DNA of 64,000 nucleotides from Antitrichia curtipendula (GCA_951230915.1 OX579639.1:17980001-18044000); one strand, 5' to 3'; shown: positions 12,816 to 26,183, numbered from the stretch's first letter. Numbers and translations are program-made. Notes: generated from the letters alone by a model not told the origin.

Positions 12816-15800
12816 ATGGCGTTCACCTCAAGATCCATCTCTCGCATCGTCCCAGGATCCGACATAGAAACCCTAAACCATACTTCTTACGACGACGACA
12901 ACCGCCTCCACTTCCCTGGTGCCGTCCGCAAATTCGCTTACCAATTTGACGGCCATGGCAAATTCGTTAAGAAACCCTGGAACCTCACCTCCAACGCCAT
13001 ATCCGAAGGTTTCTCTTGGTACCACGTTGAGCTTCCTCGTTCCTCCCAAAAGCTCTCTCTCTCCGCTGAATATCTCATCGACGTCCTCTGCCCTCCATTA
13101 AAGCTCCAAGAGATTCTCGCTCTTGTTTCCAGCGGCCCTTTCTGTGGCACAGTCGAAGGCGCTTTAATCTTTCGTGTCAACTCAGCAGGCCCTTGCGCAA
13201 GCAAATTCACGCAACGAATCTCAGCGCTGGTGACGGAGAATCGAGTGATCAGTGTCTCCCTCGGGAGGCTCCCGAGGTTGGACTTCTCAGGAGGCTCAAC
13301 GAGCTCGTTGCTGAGTGAAGTGCCGTGTATTGAGCCCAGGGACGGAGAGGGCGAAGGGTGGAGTCATTTGGGGAAGACGAAGTATGGGGGGTTTGTGATT
13401 CAGGAACACGTGTTGGAGTTTCTGTTGACCAGGAATACGTTGGAGGAGGCGGAGAATGCGGTGCCGAGGGGAGTGGGGAATTTGTTGGTGCACATTGTGG
13501 ACACGCATGTGGATCAGTTGCATGAGATTGTGCTGCATTTGGAAACGCAGCTGGATGAGGTGGAAAAGGAGATGGATACGGGTGGGTGGTGCTCTTCTTT
13601 GACCTCGTTGTTCAATGGAGATTACAGGGCTTCTGAGAGTAGTCGTACTCAGCCTGTGATCAGGCTGTTTTTTGCAGTGAATTAGAGTGGTGAAACCCTA
13701 CATTATCACAAGATTGCTTGTGTATCATTGAGAGGCCTCTGTATGGCTAGTTTGAAGTGTCTAGTGTGACAATGTGGAAGAGTCTTGTATGTTTAAGCAA
13801 GTGCCGAACATGTTTCCCCTGTTTTCAATGAACCTGTCCCGTGATCAGGTTTATTTCCAGTGAAATTCGACTGCTTCGAATAGTTTGAAACCCTACATCA
13901 CAACTAGATTCCTTGTGTCTCATTGAGGGGGCTCTAGTTTCACCGTCGGGAGAGCTTGTCATGGGGAAGAGTCTCTCTGTGATGTTGTGTAGAAGGTGTG
14001 CAACCACTCCGATTCTATTGAAAATCGTGTCTCGTGTGACAACGTTAGAGAGTGTTGTATGTTCAATCAAGTGCAGGACATGTTTCACCCTCTTTTCAAT
14101 GAACTTCCATGAATATTACAGGTCTTCTGATAGTAATTGTACTCAGCCTGTGATCAGTGTTTCCTAGTGAAATTAGACTGCTTCGAATACTTTGAAACCC
14201 TACATCACAACTAGATTCCTTGTGTCTCATTGAGAGGGTTCCGTATGGTTAGTTCGACCATCGGGGTGCTTGCCATGCGGAAGAGTCTCCATGTGATGTT
14301 GCGTAATAGTTGTGCAACCAGTCTGATTCTATTGAAAATCGTGTCTCGTGTGACAAAATTGTAAATTCAATCAAGTGCAGGGCACGACGATTACGGATCC
14401 TCTGACTGTAGTTTGTTATACTCAGCTTAACCTCTCCTGCTGTGGTTCGGACCCTATTTTCTACTAGTGGTCTGAACCTTTCCTGATTTTTTTTTGTGTC
14501 CTCTCCTCTCCACCAGGTGTCGGTGCAACCAAGAAGCAGATGCTGGACGACCGTCGTTTCCCCAAGATGCACTTGAACCTGCAGCGGTTGCTGCAGGTGA
14601 TCGCCCATGGCGACCAGGTGTTTCCCCGAGTGAAAGACAAGTGCGCAGGGAAAGCCTGGTGCTCCTCCGAGGATCTGGCCACTCTGGAGGCTTTGGTGGG
14701 CAGGCTGAGGAAGCTGAAGGAGAATGTGGGCTTCACTGTCAGCCGCATCACGGCCATTCAAGCTGGGCTGGATAGTTGGCAAGCGGAGCAGATCAACCGC
14801 AAGCTGTATTACCTCTCGTTTCTGTCCATGTTGTTTCTTCCGCTCTCCATTGTCACCGGAGGTTAGTGGTGGCTGAACTCTCATCTCTCTCTCTCTCTAT
14901 CTTTCTTTGGAGTTGGCTTGTTTTGTTTTTATTTTTTGGTGTGTGTGTGCTACACTGATTTATCTTGTTTCTGAGGGCGCACTAGAAGATTCACCTACTA
15001 CAGGTAGAAACTCTCTTGGTGCACGGTGTCTGAGACTGTGCACTCAGAGAGGTTTATGCATTTAGAGAGGCCATGAATATTGTAAACATTTAACTCAGCT
15101 TTCCATCTTGAATCACGTGCAGACAGGCCCACTTACTGTTTGCAAACTCTCTTATTGCATATTATGCACTAACAGAGGTTCTTGTAAACATTTAATTCAG
15201 CTTTCCATCTTGAATCACGTGCAGACCAGTGTTTTTTTTTCTGGCACTTAAGTGCTAGACTCTAGTGTCGTGGCATGGTAACAGTGGTTTAAATTTGGAG
15301 GGACCATCTCCCATTTCCTGCATGGTGTACTGCTACAGTGCAAAAAAAAAACCCTGGTGCAGACAGGCCCACCTACTGTTTGCAAACTCTCTTATTGCAT
15401 ATTATGCAATACAAGAGGATGCTCTAACAGAGGTTCTACCTGTATATTAGAGGCACTGCCAATTTTTTTGGGTTGGAAATGAGGACAATGTAGTGGTATT
15501 TTAGTGGGCAACCCAAACTGATCAATTGCAAGCTATATTAATGTAGGACACCCTATTTGTGCCACAATTCAAAAGCCACCCTCTTTGTGTCACTGTGTAT
15601 TTGTAGTGTACATTTCAAAATTTTCAATGTACCCTACTAGTACAAAGTGGCTACAAAGTGGCACAAGTAGTCATATGGCACAATTATGGTCTCTTACTTT
15701 ATCTCCCCATTGTCATTGGAGGGGTTAGTGTTGGCTTAACATTTGTCTTCCTTTCCTTGTGTTGTTTGTTTGTTTTTTGGTGCACTATAATGATTTATCC

Positions 15801-18187
15801 TATTTGTAAGGGTGCAATGAGAGAGTCACTGCAGTTTTATTTTTTTTCTTTGGGTGAAAATGAGTACAAAATAGTGACATGTCAGCCTGAATTACAGCGA
15901 TACTGGAGGTATGTGTTGGGTTAACCCTCATCTCTCTTTCCTTTTGTTGTTTACGTGTGTTTTGTTTTTTGGTGCACTACACTGATTTATCCTGCTTGTG
16001 AGGGTGCTAAATGAGAGTTAGTTGCAATGTTAGTTAGTCTCTACAATGTTATTTTATTTTATTTTATTTTATATTTATATTTATATTTCAGGCTGAACTA
16101 ATTTAAAATAGTGTGAGTTTGGTAAACTAGTGGGACAAATCAATGTACTGGAAAATTTTATCCTATTTTAGTCTGGGACTTGGCTAGACTCCTTGGATAG
16201 AAGAGGACATGAATTTCAATGATTTCACTACATAAGTTGATTCAATTAGTGTCAGAATTTGAAGAGTGAGTTTGATGAGTGCAACGTACCTCATACTAAT
16301 TTGGATGAATTTTGGATGAATGTGACTAATTATTATGAACCTCACTTGGGATGAAATTTGGATGACATTTTACAATATTTGAGATAATAATATGAAAATA
16401 GTGTAGACCACTTTATATTGATTTTAACTAATGTATTGTGAACTTCAACATTAATATGGTTCACAAAACTCATGTACTTTTGGAAATAGTGCAAGTGAGT
16501 GTTACTAGTTGGGGAAATAGTGCAAGATTAGTTGAATTAAGTTGTGTAGTGATGTTCTCATCACGCTTTTTGGGCTACGACTCTTGGTTTTTGAGTTGTG
16601 TTGTGGCAATTTTTGTAATTGCTTATTAGTTGTATATCTTTAGAATCTATCATGTTATGTAATTATACAATTGGACAACTTCAACAATTCAATTTGTAAT
16701 CACATGTGAGTGCATTGAGAAATCAATCTATTTCTAGAGGCACTTTCATTAGAGAGGTTTGAGTGTATATAGTTGGCCATTCATGTGTCAAAAAGTCACA
16801 CTTATTTAGTTTTAGAATTCACATCAATGAGGTATCATTTGTCACATTGTATATGCACAATTACATAGTCGTCAAATGGCTACAAAAGGTATTTGTACCT
16901 AATTGTGACCCATTTCTAAAATTAATCTCTACAAATTTATTGTCTAAAATGTACTACTTCTATTGTCATGAGACCTTGGAGTTGCTTTTGGGTACATTTT
17001 TTTCACCTCTTTGAAAAGTCATTGTTATTCATATGGTGTCCAAAAAATGTATAAGAAAATAATCTAGAATAATCTAAAATTCTTTGAACTTCCAAGGAAA
17101 ATTTAGGCAATTTAATAACAAGAACAATCTTGAATTGCTTATTTGGACAAAATTACATGTAGTTACCTTAATCAAAGGGTTATACAATAGTAAATAAAAG
17201 GAACCAAGGTTAGTACATCAAGAAATATTCAAACAACTACTTGAAATGGACATTGGAACAAATTTTTGGTAATGAGTGTATACAGGATGTATTCAACATT
17301 AACATCAAAACTCATAGTTCACCTATTAGAAAACTTTGAACTCTTCTAAACTTTGAAAAATATAAACTTGGTAATAGGCATGTGTATCTTACACCTAATT
17401 TGGCATTGAGTGTAGTTCCTATTGTCACATTGGCTAGTTTTTTTTTTATTCTTCTTAGCAATTACAAAAGAGATTCCAACAAGAAAACAAACTTTTTGTG
17501 ATTTGTCAAAGTCTGTTGGGACTAAATTGGTAAAGCATGGGTTTACCCATGCTAAACCACATGTTGATGTGTCCCCTTCCATGTGCATTGTTATGATGCT
17601 AAATGGGTGGGTCCAACTGTCCAATAAATGTTGGAATTGGGTGACCTATACAAATGAGACGGTACGGTTGATATTATTGGACTTGGATGACTGATCGCAT
17701 CGGGTTGTTCTACCTTATAGTTATAGCAGGAGTGATGAGGGTCGAATGACTATAAAAATTTCTTCTAATGTAAATGACATGTATTCAATTTTTGGGGGAC
17801 GTATGAGGGTTGAGTGATAAATTTTTTTTTTCTCCTAAAGTAAATGAGATGCATGCAGTTTTTTGGGGGACTTGCGAGGGTTGAACAACTGTAAAAAGAA
17901 ATTCTTCTCACATAAAATGAAATGATATGTGCGCAGCGTTTGGGATGAATGTGGGAGGAGTGCCATGGACCATGCAGACCAACCCAAAGATCAGCCACGG
18001 GTTCCGGAACGTTATGCTCATCTGCACTGCCATTGTCCTGCTCCTACTGGTGCTCTTTGGAGCCATGCCCTTGTACAATAATCTCAAAAGTTGGCGCGGA
18101 CGAGGTGCCCACCACACCTGGGGACTCCGGTCTCACAAGTCTGTCCGGTACCGAGGGGGTCGTCATCCTGCATACGTTCCCCTTTGA
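12816..18187 (+). CDS. CorA-like (GMN motif) membrane metal-ion transporter
   Basis: Three exons: 12816-13581, 14517-14861 and 17937-18187, joined in phase 1 both times, giving 453 residues. The start is ATGGCG in a good context (ACCATGG), although the frame is open further upstream. Residues 1 to about 340 form a soluble cytosolic domain, ending in the long charged helix that precedes the channel in CorA proteins. TM1 is about 353-370, followed by AFGMNVGGVPW with the signature Gly-Met-Asn at 373-375; TM2 is about 396-416 and the tail is basic. GMN is the CorA/Mrs2/ZntB selectivity motif, so transport of Mg2+ or another divalent ion is expected. It resembles plant CorA-like proteins of the At1g29820/At2g42950 type more than MRS2. 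The GMN loop is encoded across the exon 2/3 junction. Both introns carry tandem duplications; the second is 3.1 kb. Confidence 0.85.
13610..14395 (+). repeat. Tandem duplication inside CorA-like intron 1
   Basis: About two and a half units fill the intron. Marker GAAACCCTACAT occurs near 13691, 13887 and 14192; ACTCAGCCTGTGATCAG occurs near 13649 and 14143. The second and third units are about 305 bp apart; the first unit is shorter. The units begin almost immediately after the exon 1 donor. Confidence 0.8.
14862..16010 (+). repeat. Repeated donor-side sequence in CorA-like intron 2
   Basis: The sequence from the end of exon 2 into the intron (TCTCCATTGTCACCGGAGG, then GGTTAGTGGTGGCTGAAC and TTTTTTGGTG...CACTGATTTATC) recurs in decayed form near 15700-15820 (CTCCCCATTGTCATTGGAGG) and near 15900-16010. 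A second direct repeat, ACTGTTTGCAAACTCTCTTA with flanks, is found near 15130-15180 and 15370-15420. Confidence 0.75.
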
Positions 18188-19550
18188 AGAATAATTAGCG
18201 AGCCATTGCTCTCCCATTACATTACATTCTTGTGTGTGCTTGTTCGGATTTTGGCTGTGTTCTCTATGGACATGGCATGGCATTCCCATGCCGTCATCAT
18301 TTAATGAAAGATTGCTGAAGCTGGTGTTTTTTGGGGAGGGTGATTATATTATGTGCCTGTGTCCATAACATTGTTTACCAATTGAGGCATGGGTCCTTTT
18401 TGCATCCTTGAAAAGGGGATCCTTACAGTGATCAAAATGGTCTTATTGATGGCTCCTCAGCCAACCCGAATCCTTGAATAATATTCAAAGTCACTCCTAG
18501 GTATAGACCAGACAACCCCAATCCTTGAATAATATTCAAAGTCACTCCTAGGCATAGAGGGAGGCATAATACCTTCCTAGCATGGAGAGGACCATTGCTT
18601 GGTTATACAATGTTATGTTTGTTGCAACTGGTCTGATATGGGCATGGTGATTGTTTTTTGGGGTGTGGCAGCTTGACTGGATGGAGGTTGTTGGATATTC
18701 TCTAGCAAAAAAGGGGGTTGTTTTTTACAGTTTTCTCTGGGAGGTTTACATTGCAAAAAATTGGAATGTCACTCTAACATTATTTCATATTGAAGAACAC
18801 TTCTTCAAGCAGAAATGAGTTTGCATGATAAGGATGAACACATTGGAACTTAGATTTCAGATTGCAAGGTGTCATCTCTAGAATTGACATGCCAAATGCC
18901 ACAGATGAAACACACTGTTGATGGGGTTAATGAATATGATCAAATATTAGCTAACATGCAGAAGTATATCCCGAGTTGATCTGGTTAATGGGAGAGTTAC
19001 TTACTAAGTGCATATTCTGAGGTACTATGGTACTAGAAATTTTGCTGTCACATCACTTTCATTTGGTACTTGTCATGTAAAGCGAACAACAAAGATGAAG
19101 TTTTACTAAGGATGAGTGCAGAAGGAAATGCAACTGACTAGAATTTGATGAAAGTGAAAAAAACATAGAGCAAACATAATTAAAAGCAGTAATTTGCTGT
19201 GAGAGATTTGGAGTTCGTGAAAAGAGACTTTTGCATCTCAGAAATTATGATCTAAAAACGAAGTGGACAACATTCATTCTACTTGCATGTTTACATTTGA
19301 ATGAGATCGAATCCCTCTACAACTGGGTAATTGCATACGCATGAATACCATAGACGTTCACAAAGAGTATCTGTGGCCCTTTAATTACGAACTCAGGGCT
19401 TCACCAGATGCAAATCCACGTCAACTGACACGAAGCGGAGATTTTTGGGCTAGCACTTCCTTCGACTAGTAAACCGCTCACCCTGGTTTGGAAGATTGTG
19501 TCCACATTTTTTTTTCCTACGAGTTCAAAACCGCCTGTTCTGATCGAGAT
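18188..19550. other. Intergenic between convergent CorA-like and ELIP genes
   Basis: It holds the 3' flank of both genes and no further gene. A 50-bp direct tandem duplication sits at 18463-18560, each unit carrying CCTTGAATAATATTCAAAGT and CACTCCTAGG. The stretch near 18365-18430 (ATAACATTGTTTACCAAT...) is related to 55810-55890, so part of it is dispersed repeat. Confidence 0.5.
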
Positions 19551-21370
19551 TTATACAAGCGGGCTACCCTTCACAAACTCTGTGATTGCAAGAGAAATGA
19601 GTCCAATCATTGCAAATCGTCCGTTCCATTTCTCGGCAGTAGAGGAAAATATAGGCTTGGACCTTGACTCCGTTGTCACGCCCTTAAACATGGGAACAAG
19701 AGACGCAGCGGTGAAAATCGCAGCTACGACAATGAACCACTGGACGCCTCCGAATCCAATTTGCGTGGCGAGATCCTCTCCTGTGAAGAGTTCGACAGCC
19801 AAAGCGGACGTAAATCCGAGCATAGCCAGGCGTCCATTAATGATCTCTGGAGCAGGACCCGCGAAGGAAAACACATCGAAGAAGTTTGTACTCACCTGTT
19901 CAAAATTGGAGACCAACAATTATAAGGAACGTCGAAAACATTTGACACTTTCTGAATGAAATAATTCAATATTTAATAGCTAGATCATTATAGGTAGACA
20001 GTTTAATTTTGAAATAAGCAAGCATGAATAATTCTCTCACCACAACAGCGTTGGAAAATCGCAAATCAGTAGCTTCTACTTAAAAAAACGTCAGGTTCGT
20101 TACATTGGCGGTATTCCAATACTTTGGCAACTTTCACAACGGGCGTTCTGAAACATAAATCCATACCAATCTTAGATTTTTGACCTTTATGTACATACAT
20201 AAATGTCACAATTTTGGGCTCTGGAATTTTGCCAATTTAACGAAATTGACCACGAAATTAATTGACGTACCTTGGGCTTCACTGGCGATGGAGGACTGAT
20301 TGGCAACGGAGTCGAAGTGGTAGGCATGACTGGGGTTGTGGGAGTCGCTGCAGTCTCAGGTTTACTCTGTTCAGGCTGCACCCATACATGTCAAAAACGT
20401 CAGTATGAAAAAACCTTGAGCCTACATTGATGGCTAGCAATGAAGAGAACGAGCATACACATGAACATGAACCTGGAATATAGCGTCTAGCAGGCGAGGA
20501 TTTTATTTCCATTAAACAACATGGAAAGAGCTGATCAGGAATAAGTTAGTCCAGGACTCCAGGCCGAAGCAAACTCTCTCAAACTCTCTCCGACACATGC
20601 ACTTGGAACACTTTTCTGATTCACGTAGGATACTACGTGAACCATGAAAGAAACAAATACTATTTCTGATCACACCTACCACAACTACTCACTAAAAACA
20701 AGTAACTTATGCACAAACTTAATTTTAAGTTCGCCAAGCACATCGAGCACATCGCTGATTCATGTGAACACGATTACTTAAAGAAACCCCAGAACAAACT
20801 AAGTTTCCATGCTATATGGTGCACCTATCTCGTCACACGTATGTACTTCGTGTCTGAGAAGTTGATTAGTAAGCTAGCCTGAATTTGTCACTTATCTAAA
20901 TAGGACATTACTTAGACTCTGAACTTTTACTCTAATACCAAGCGAACCTCGTCACAAATGGAAAAATACTAAAATAAATTCCTGATCACACACACCTTCA
21001 GCAAGCACACAAACTGATCATACAAATATATGCCTGGCATGCTCAAATATCTTTTACATACTGAGCAGCTAGCGTATCACACGTGTGTACAGTACTTCGT
21101 GCAAAAATGGATAAACAAATAGTTAAAAGATTCTGATCACATCTACGTACCACGAGAAAATTAAGCACATTGACAACAAGCTAGCACAATTAATCATTTG
21201 TCATTGTATATTTGAATTACCTCAGCCACGCACCTCGTCGGCCTCGACAGACGAGAGCTCTGTACCAAGCGACTTCCCAAAGAAGCACTGGAAATGCTTC
21301 TCACACGCATAGAAGACATCACCGCGCTAGTTGATGCGGTCATTGTCATTGCTCCAACCGTCAATGCCAT
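19551..21370 (-). CDS. ELIP: Early light-induced protein (ELIP), chloroplast
   Basis: Stress-induced thylakoid protein of the chlorophyll a/b-binding superfamily, thought to bind freed chlorophyll or carotenoid and protect against photo-oxidation. Three exons on the minus strand: 21370-21221, 20375-20271 and 19895-19551, all in phase 0, GT-AG, giving 199 residues (family about 190-200). Residues 1-50 are rich in Ser, Arg and Ala with almost no acids, a typical transit peptide. Exon 2 encodes a Pro/Thr-rich linker. The third exon holds three helices: helix I with EIINGRLAM (102-110), helix II with QWFIVVAAIFTAASLVPMF, and helix III with EKWNGRFAM (173-181). The two ExxNGRxAM motifs carry the chlorophyll ligands. 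The protein ends in FVKGSPLV, as usual for ELIPs. It is intact. No light-response promoter motif was securely identified upstream of 21370. Confidence 0.93.
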
Positions 21371-22370
21371 TTTCCAACACCAAAGGATACTCCGCCGGCC
21401 TCAAATGCAGGCTCAAATTATACCGCAACAATCAGAAAATTCTCCTCGTCAAAATAAACACCTCCAGAAACAGAAAAAAAAACTCGCTAATAGAACTCTT
21501 CCGCAGGGATCTCGGAATGCACGAGCACTAGAATTGATTGAATGGAGCTGCAGTGCACAAGTTTCTATAGCGACGACGATCGCTGGAACAGGGAGGGCGG
21601 GCTTTCTGTCACGGGCAGAGAGGGCAGGGTGGAAGTTACTCTGTGACCAGTGGTTTGATGAAAGGGACCCGGGCAGAAGGGAAAGATCAGTCTGGGCAGC
21701 TACTCTCGAGGACATGAGCCTGCAGGGGAGGTGGAGGATTGTTGGCCGTTCGTGATGGAGATCGACGGGGACGGATCGCCCGTTGCAGACAAGGGCTTGC
21801 TGGACTTGACATTCGCCCATCGAGTGTTCAGAGAGGCTCATTTTGCCTTGAAGTGTACTACGAAGTGTTGAAATTGTTACCGGGTTCAGTTGGTTTAGAT
21901 ACTAATTAGTATCAATTTCGTGAACTTGGTGGAATTCCACGGCTTGGGTGATTTTGAAGTAGACATTTAGATATACTAATGATGATAATTAGAGTTATGT
22001 TACATTTAGTACTACTAACCCTATTATTTGACTCAGTCTAATTCTCATTTAGTTGACAAATAGCGTTTAGATTGACATTTAGTATTGGTAATATTAATTG
22101 GGTGTTTTTGACTTTTAGTACACTAAATGTCACATGAACACTACTAAAAACTACAATAATTGACAAATAGTGTTCTTATTGACATTTGTGTTGCAAATAC
22201 TAAATATCACTATTAGTGTAGTACTTCTTTTTAGACAACTTTGGTGTAGATGAATGTCAAAATTTGTTGGCATCCAAAATCTTGCCAGCATAACAAAATT
22301 GATGATTGTTACTAATTCAATTCACTCTTGACAATTCAGATATTATATTTCATGACATTACACCTCCACT
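21371..22370. other. ELIP upstream region and intergenic DNA
   Basis: The first 450 bases (to about 21840) have balanced composition and probably contain the ELIP promoter. Short open frames there show no family resemblance. Bases 21990-22220 contain repeated and partly inverted copies of motifs such as GACAAATAG and ACATTTAGT, suggesting a decayed palindromic element. Confidence 0.4.
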
Positions 22371-22377
22371 CTGACAC

Positions 22378-25303
22378 TTGCGGAAAATTGTTGTGACAGA
22401 GCTCATGTCCACAAGGCAGTTAGAATGTTCTCGACACATACGAATGGAAGAAATGATGTCCACACTCCACAAAATAGCCAACAAGAATGGCCCTTGTTGT
22501 ATGAACATGCATGTGACCATCATGAATACAAATGTCCTATCACGCATGGTCTTCAACAAACAATTCATGGGTGTAGAAGAACAAGATGGTGGCACTAAAA
22601 TGGTCCAGGTAGTGATGTTTGTTATGTTTTCAAGTATGGCAAGATTGTTGTCATTTTGATTCTTCCTTCTGACTCCTCCTTCAAGTCAATATCAATTCAA
22701 TGGCAATTTGAAGAAAACATGGGAAGTGCCATTTATTACAAATTTTAACTTTTAATAGCCATTGTTAGTAGAACATTCAAGATTGTCCAATAGTTTGGTG
22801 AAATACATCTCTCTTTTGGGTCCTTTTGACATTTTTGGGATAGAAATTCTACTTTATTAGCAATTTGCTTCCAAAAGTTTTATTACTAAAATTAACCAAA
22901 AATTCTCTATATTTTCCATTTGGTTGAAATTCATGCAATATTTTAGGGTTGGATTCAGAAATTTATAGAAATTGTGAAAGGAATGAGTTCGTGTTTTGGT
23001 GCTATTTTCATCGGAGACTATTTCAATGTCCCAAAGTGGTTTGACCCTCAAGGGTTGGACAAGCAATTTCGAAAGCTTCGAGCTTGTATAGACAGGTTCT
23101 ACAAGAAGATGATTGATGAATACAAGGAAGTTCAAAGGAAGAAGCCTTCTAAAGAAGGAGAAAAAACATTCCTTGATATTTTCTTGGAGCAATTGGATTT
23201 CCCAAAGAATGGAATTACCGAAGATCACATCAAAGGAATCATTTACGTAAGTAATTCCAAAAATATAAACTTGAAATTTTATATCTTGTGCTCTAAATCT
23301 AGACCTACTATTAATGCTTTCAAAGTCATGATTATTATTCATTTCTTAAAGTTGAGCTCTAATACATATAGGTTAAATTTTGAAAATTCATAACTTTCTC
23401 ATATGATATCTTATTTCAAATTTCACCAATATATAAAAGAACAGATGTTAAATTGCATTGAAACCATCTTTCAATTACTAACAAGATAATCAACAATTAA
23501 ATTATTCTAAATATTACAACTGTTGGTACACTTAATTCTTTAAACAATCACTTTTTAACAAGTCATTTTTTTATAATTTCAATGTAATGCATTCACATTC
23601 TTAAACGAACCCTTTAAAATTGAATATTGTCATTTATGAAGTGGATAAAAAATTGACACATTAAAAAAATGTTTTTTTATGATTTTAAAAGAGAAAATTA
23701 TTTTCATGCTTCCAACAATGGAGTTTCATTTACCTCTCATTTGAAACTTGAAAGAGGATAGATTTTCAAAGATCCATATTCAATAGTTTGGCCCTTCTTT
23801 TATATCCTTTCATTCTAATGTCAAATTCATATTGCCTTCTAAACTTACTATTAAATCCAATGTTGTTTGATATCATGAACACTCATGTAATGATTGAATT
23901 ACTCCAGTGAAAAATTATAATCCTTAAACCCACAATTATTTGAAACCATGTACATATGCAAGACCTTGTAACAAACAGTTGTGTGTTGTCTGGCTGGTAC
24001 AGCCACTTTTCAATGCATTGTGACAAACTGTGTCACAATGCACTGAAACACACCCTCCCCCCTTTGTATTTAAATTAATAAATTCTTTAATATCCTCCCC
24101 CCTCCTTTGTATTTAAGTTAATAAATTTATTTTAAATTAAATTAAAATTAAAAAAATTTAGGACCCCCCTCCCCGCTTTGTAGTTTCCAGGTGGGGGTGG
24201 GATGACAATTGATATGGGACATATCATGTATTTCGTATTTTAACCGTATCTTATGTTCTATACATTATATTGAAGTTGTATTTTGTATCTGTATCCATTC
24301 CATATTTATACCATATCGTATTCAATATTATATTTTGGATTCATATTTGGACAGCTTGGATTGAATCTCACAAAGATCAAGGGCTTGTGATTTTTTGAGA
24401 AATCAACGGCATCTTGGAGGGGAAACATTTTTTTGTTTTTTAAATCAACGGTCTGTGATTTTTTTTAGAAAGGGGGAGAGGAACTAATGCACTGAAAAGA
24501 GGTGACAGCCTCTTTTCAGTGCATTGTGACAAGTTTGTAATTGCTTGAAACCATATGCACTTGCAAGAAGATGTGACATAAACTCCAATCCTTAAAATCT
24601 CTAGTCCTAGAATTGCTTGAAATCGTGCACATGTGTGAGATGATTGACTTATACAAATGGATTTCCCCATTGCTAGGATTTGTTAGCAGGAGGGTCAGAG
24701 ACAACAACAGTGACAATTGAGTGGGCCATGGCGGAGGTTCTTCACAACCCAACGCTATTAATTAAGGCGACCTCAGAGTTTGACCGAGTGGTTGGTTTGA
24801 ATCGCACCGTGCAAGAATCTGACCTCCCTCACCTCAAGTACCTCAACACCATAGTCAAAGAAACGCTCTGCTTGCATCCTCCCATTTCGTTTGTTGTCTC
24901 ACACATGAACAAGGACACAACCAAAGCTTTTGGCTATGACATCCCCGCGCAAACACGTCTGCTTGTGAACTTGTGGGCCATTGGGCGCAACAACAACAAT
25001 TGGGAGAAGCCTTTGGAATTTGTTCTTGAGAGGTTTCTGGAGGGAAGGGAGAATACAGCAATAGAGTTTCTAGGCCAACATTTTGAATTGTTGCCATTCG
25101 GATCAGGGAGGCAGAAATGTCCTGGAATGGGGTTGGCGTCCGTGGCAGTGCATTTGCAAGTGGCAAGCTTGTTGCATGTGTTTAAGTGGGATGCAAAGGA
25201 GGTGGAGGTCGAAGAAGCAAGGCCAACAACTACATTGCCATTGCAACAACCCTTAGTTGCGGCAGCAAAAACGAGGTTGCCATTGCATTTGTACCAAGGC
25301 TAG
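22378..25303 (+). pseudogene. 5'-truncated cytochrome P450 (A-type) relic
   Basis: Three segments join in frame: 22378-22608, 22947-23246 and 24677-25303. The first opens at LRKIVVTEL (helix C region) directly after an in-frame stop at 22372-22374, so the membrane anchor and the first roughly 120 residues are absent. The second contains the F-G region (IGDYFNVPKW). The third starts in helix I with AGGSETT and runs to the C-terminus. The last intron, just before AGGSETT, sits where A-type plant P450s keep their conserved intron. Key residues are lost: ExxR reads KETLC with Cys for the invariant Arg (24869-24871), PERF reads LERF, and the haem loop reads FGSGRQKCPG with Gln for Arg, though the haem Cys remains. 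Function as an oxygenase is very unlikely. The alternative is a neofunctionalised gene with an upstream exon I could not find. Confidence 0.85.
24024..24538. mobile_element. Inverted-repeat element in the P450 last intron
   Basis: About 515 bp with 25-bp terminal inverted repeats reading ACAAACTTGTCACAATGCAC and continuing with TGAAA; the left copy has a one-base insertion. Each end also carries its own hairpin: at 24008-24048 the outer arm TTTCAATGCATTGTGACA mirrors the terminus, and at 24486-24526 AATGCACTGAAAAGAGG faces its complement. The centre is A/T-rich with C-rich tracts. A decayed inverted-orientation relative lies near 36500-36860. No target duplication was recognised. Confidence 0.65.
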
Positions 25304-26177
25304 ATGCACACATATGGAAGTTAATTCCACATACTTTTAGCACCTTAAATCCTATACCTACGCAACATCTTTGCACTAGCTGTAAGATCTCCTATTCTAA
25401 AGATATCATGTTGCATCTTGGAAAATTTTGGAAAACCAAACCCAAGGAATCCTCAAGTGCTGATTTTTTGTTTTAGAGAAGGTCAAATAGTCTATCATTT
25501 TATATCTAAGGTCATTTTTACGTAGGAATATCACTCGTTTTAATAGTTTGAAGAGTAAAACTCAATTTAATTAATTGATTATGGTATATGTGTATAATTG
25601 TGTTTTTTAGCCTATTATAGTATTAGTCCAATTATCCATGGATGTAGAAACACAATATGCCATCCTAGTCTTATACTAGTGTTCTAAAGTCAAATACTCT
25701 TGGTTTGTCAAATAGTCAAGGCTCTTGTATCTATCAATCTATCAAGTCCCATATAATATACATAATTGCTTACACACAATTGCAAATTCTTTAATTATCA
25801 CTTCAATTTTAATCCATTGTCAATTGGTCTAGTATCTATTTAACTAATCTAATTACTACTTATGCAAGGATTCAAATTGTCTCCGTATGCAAAAGTATGC
25901 AAGTGTTAATAATCATTCCTGTTAATTACGCTCCAGTCATTTAGTCTCAAATTATTTTCTTTCTCTATGCTCCAACAACAAGTCAATTGGTCTATTTTCA
26001 ACAGGTTATACTTTCACAGTTCAAGTAAATTTGCTACTTAGTCAATTAGACTTGTTTCCATAAACATTGGCTGATTCTATCAACTTAAGTAGTCAATTCG
26101 TCCCAAATGTAATATAAGATCTCATCAAAGTTTACATACAGACTACAAGGATTTTGTCCTTCAATAAGAGATTTTAT
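25304..26177. other. Intergenic, nothing recognised
   Basis: AT-rich sequence after the P450 relic with no coding resemblance, RNA gene or clear repeat. Confidence 0.4.
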
Positions 26178-26183
26178 TCAATC

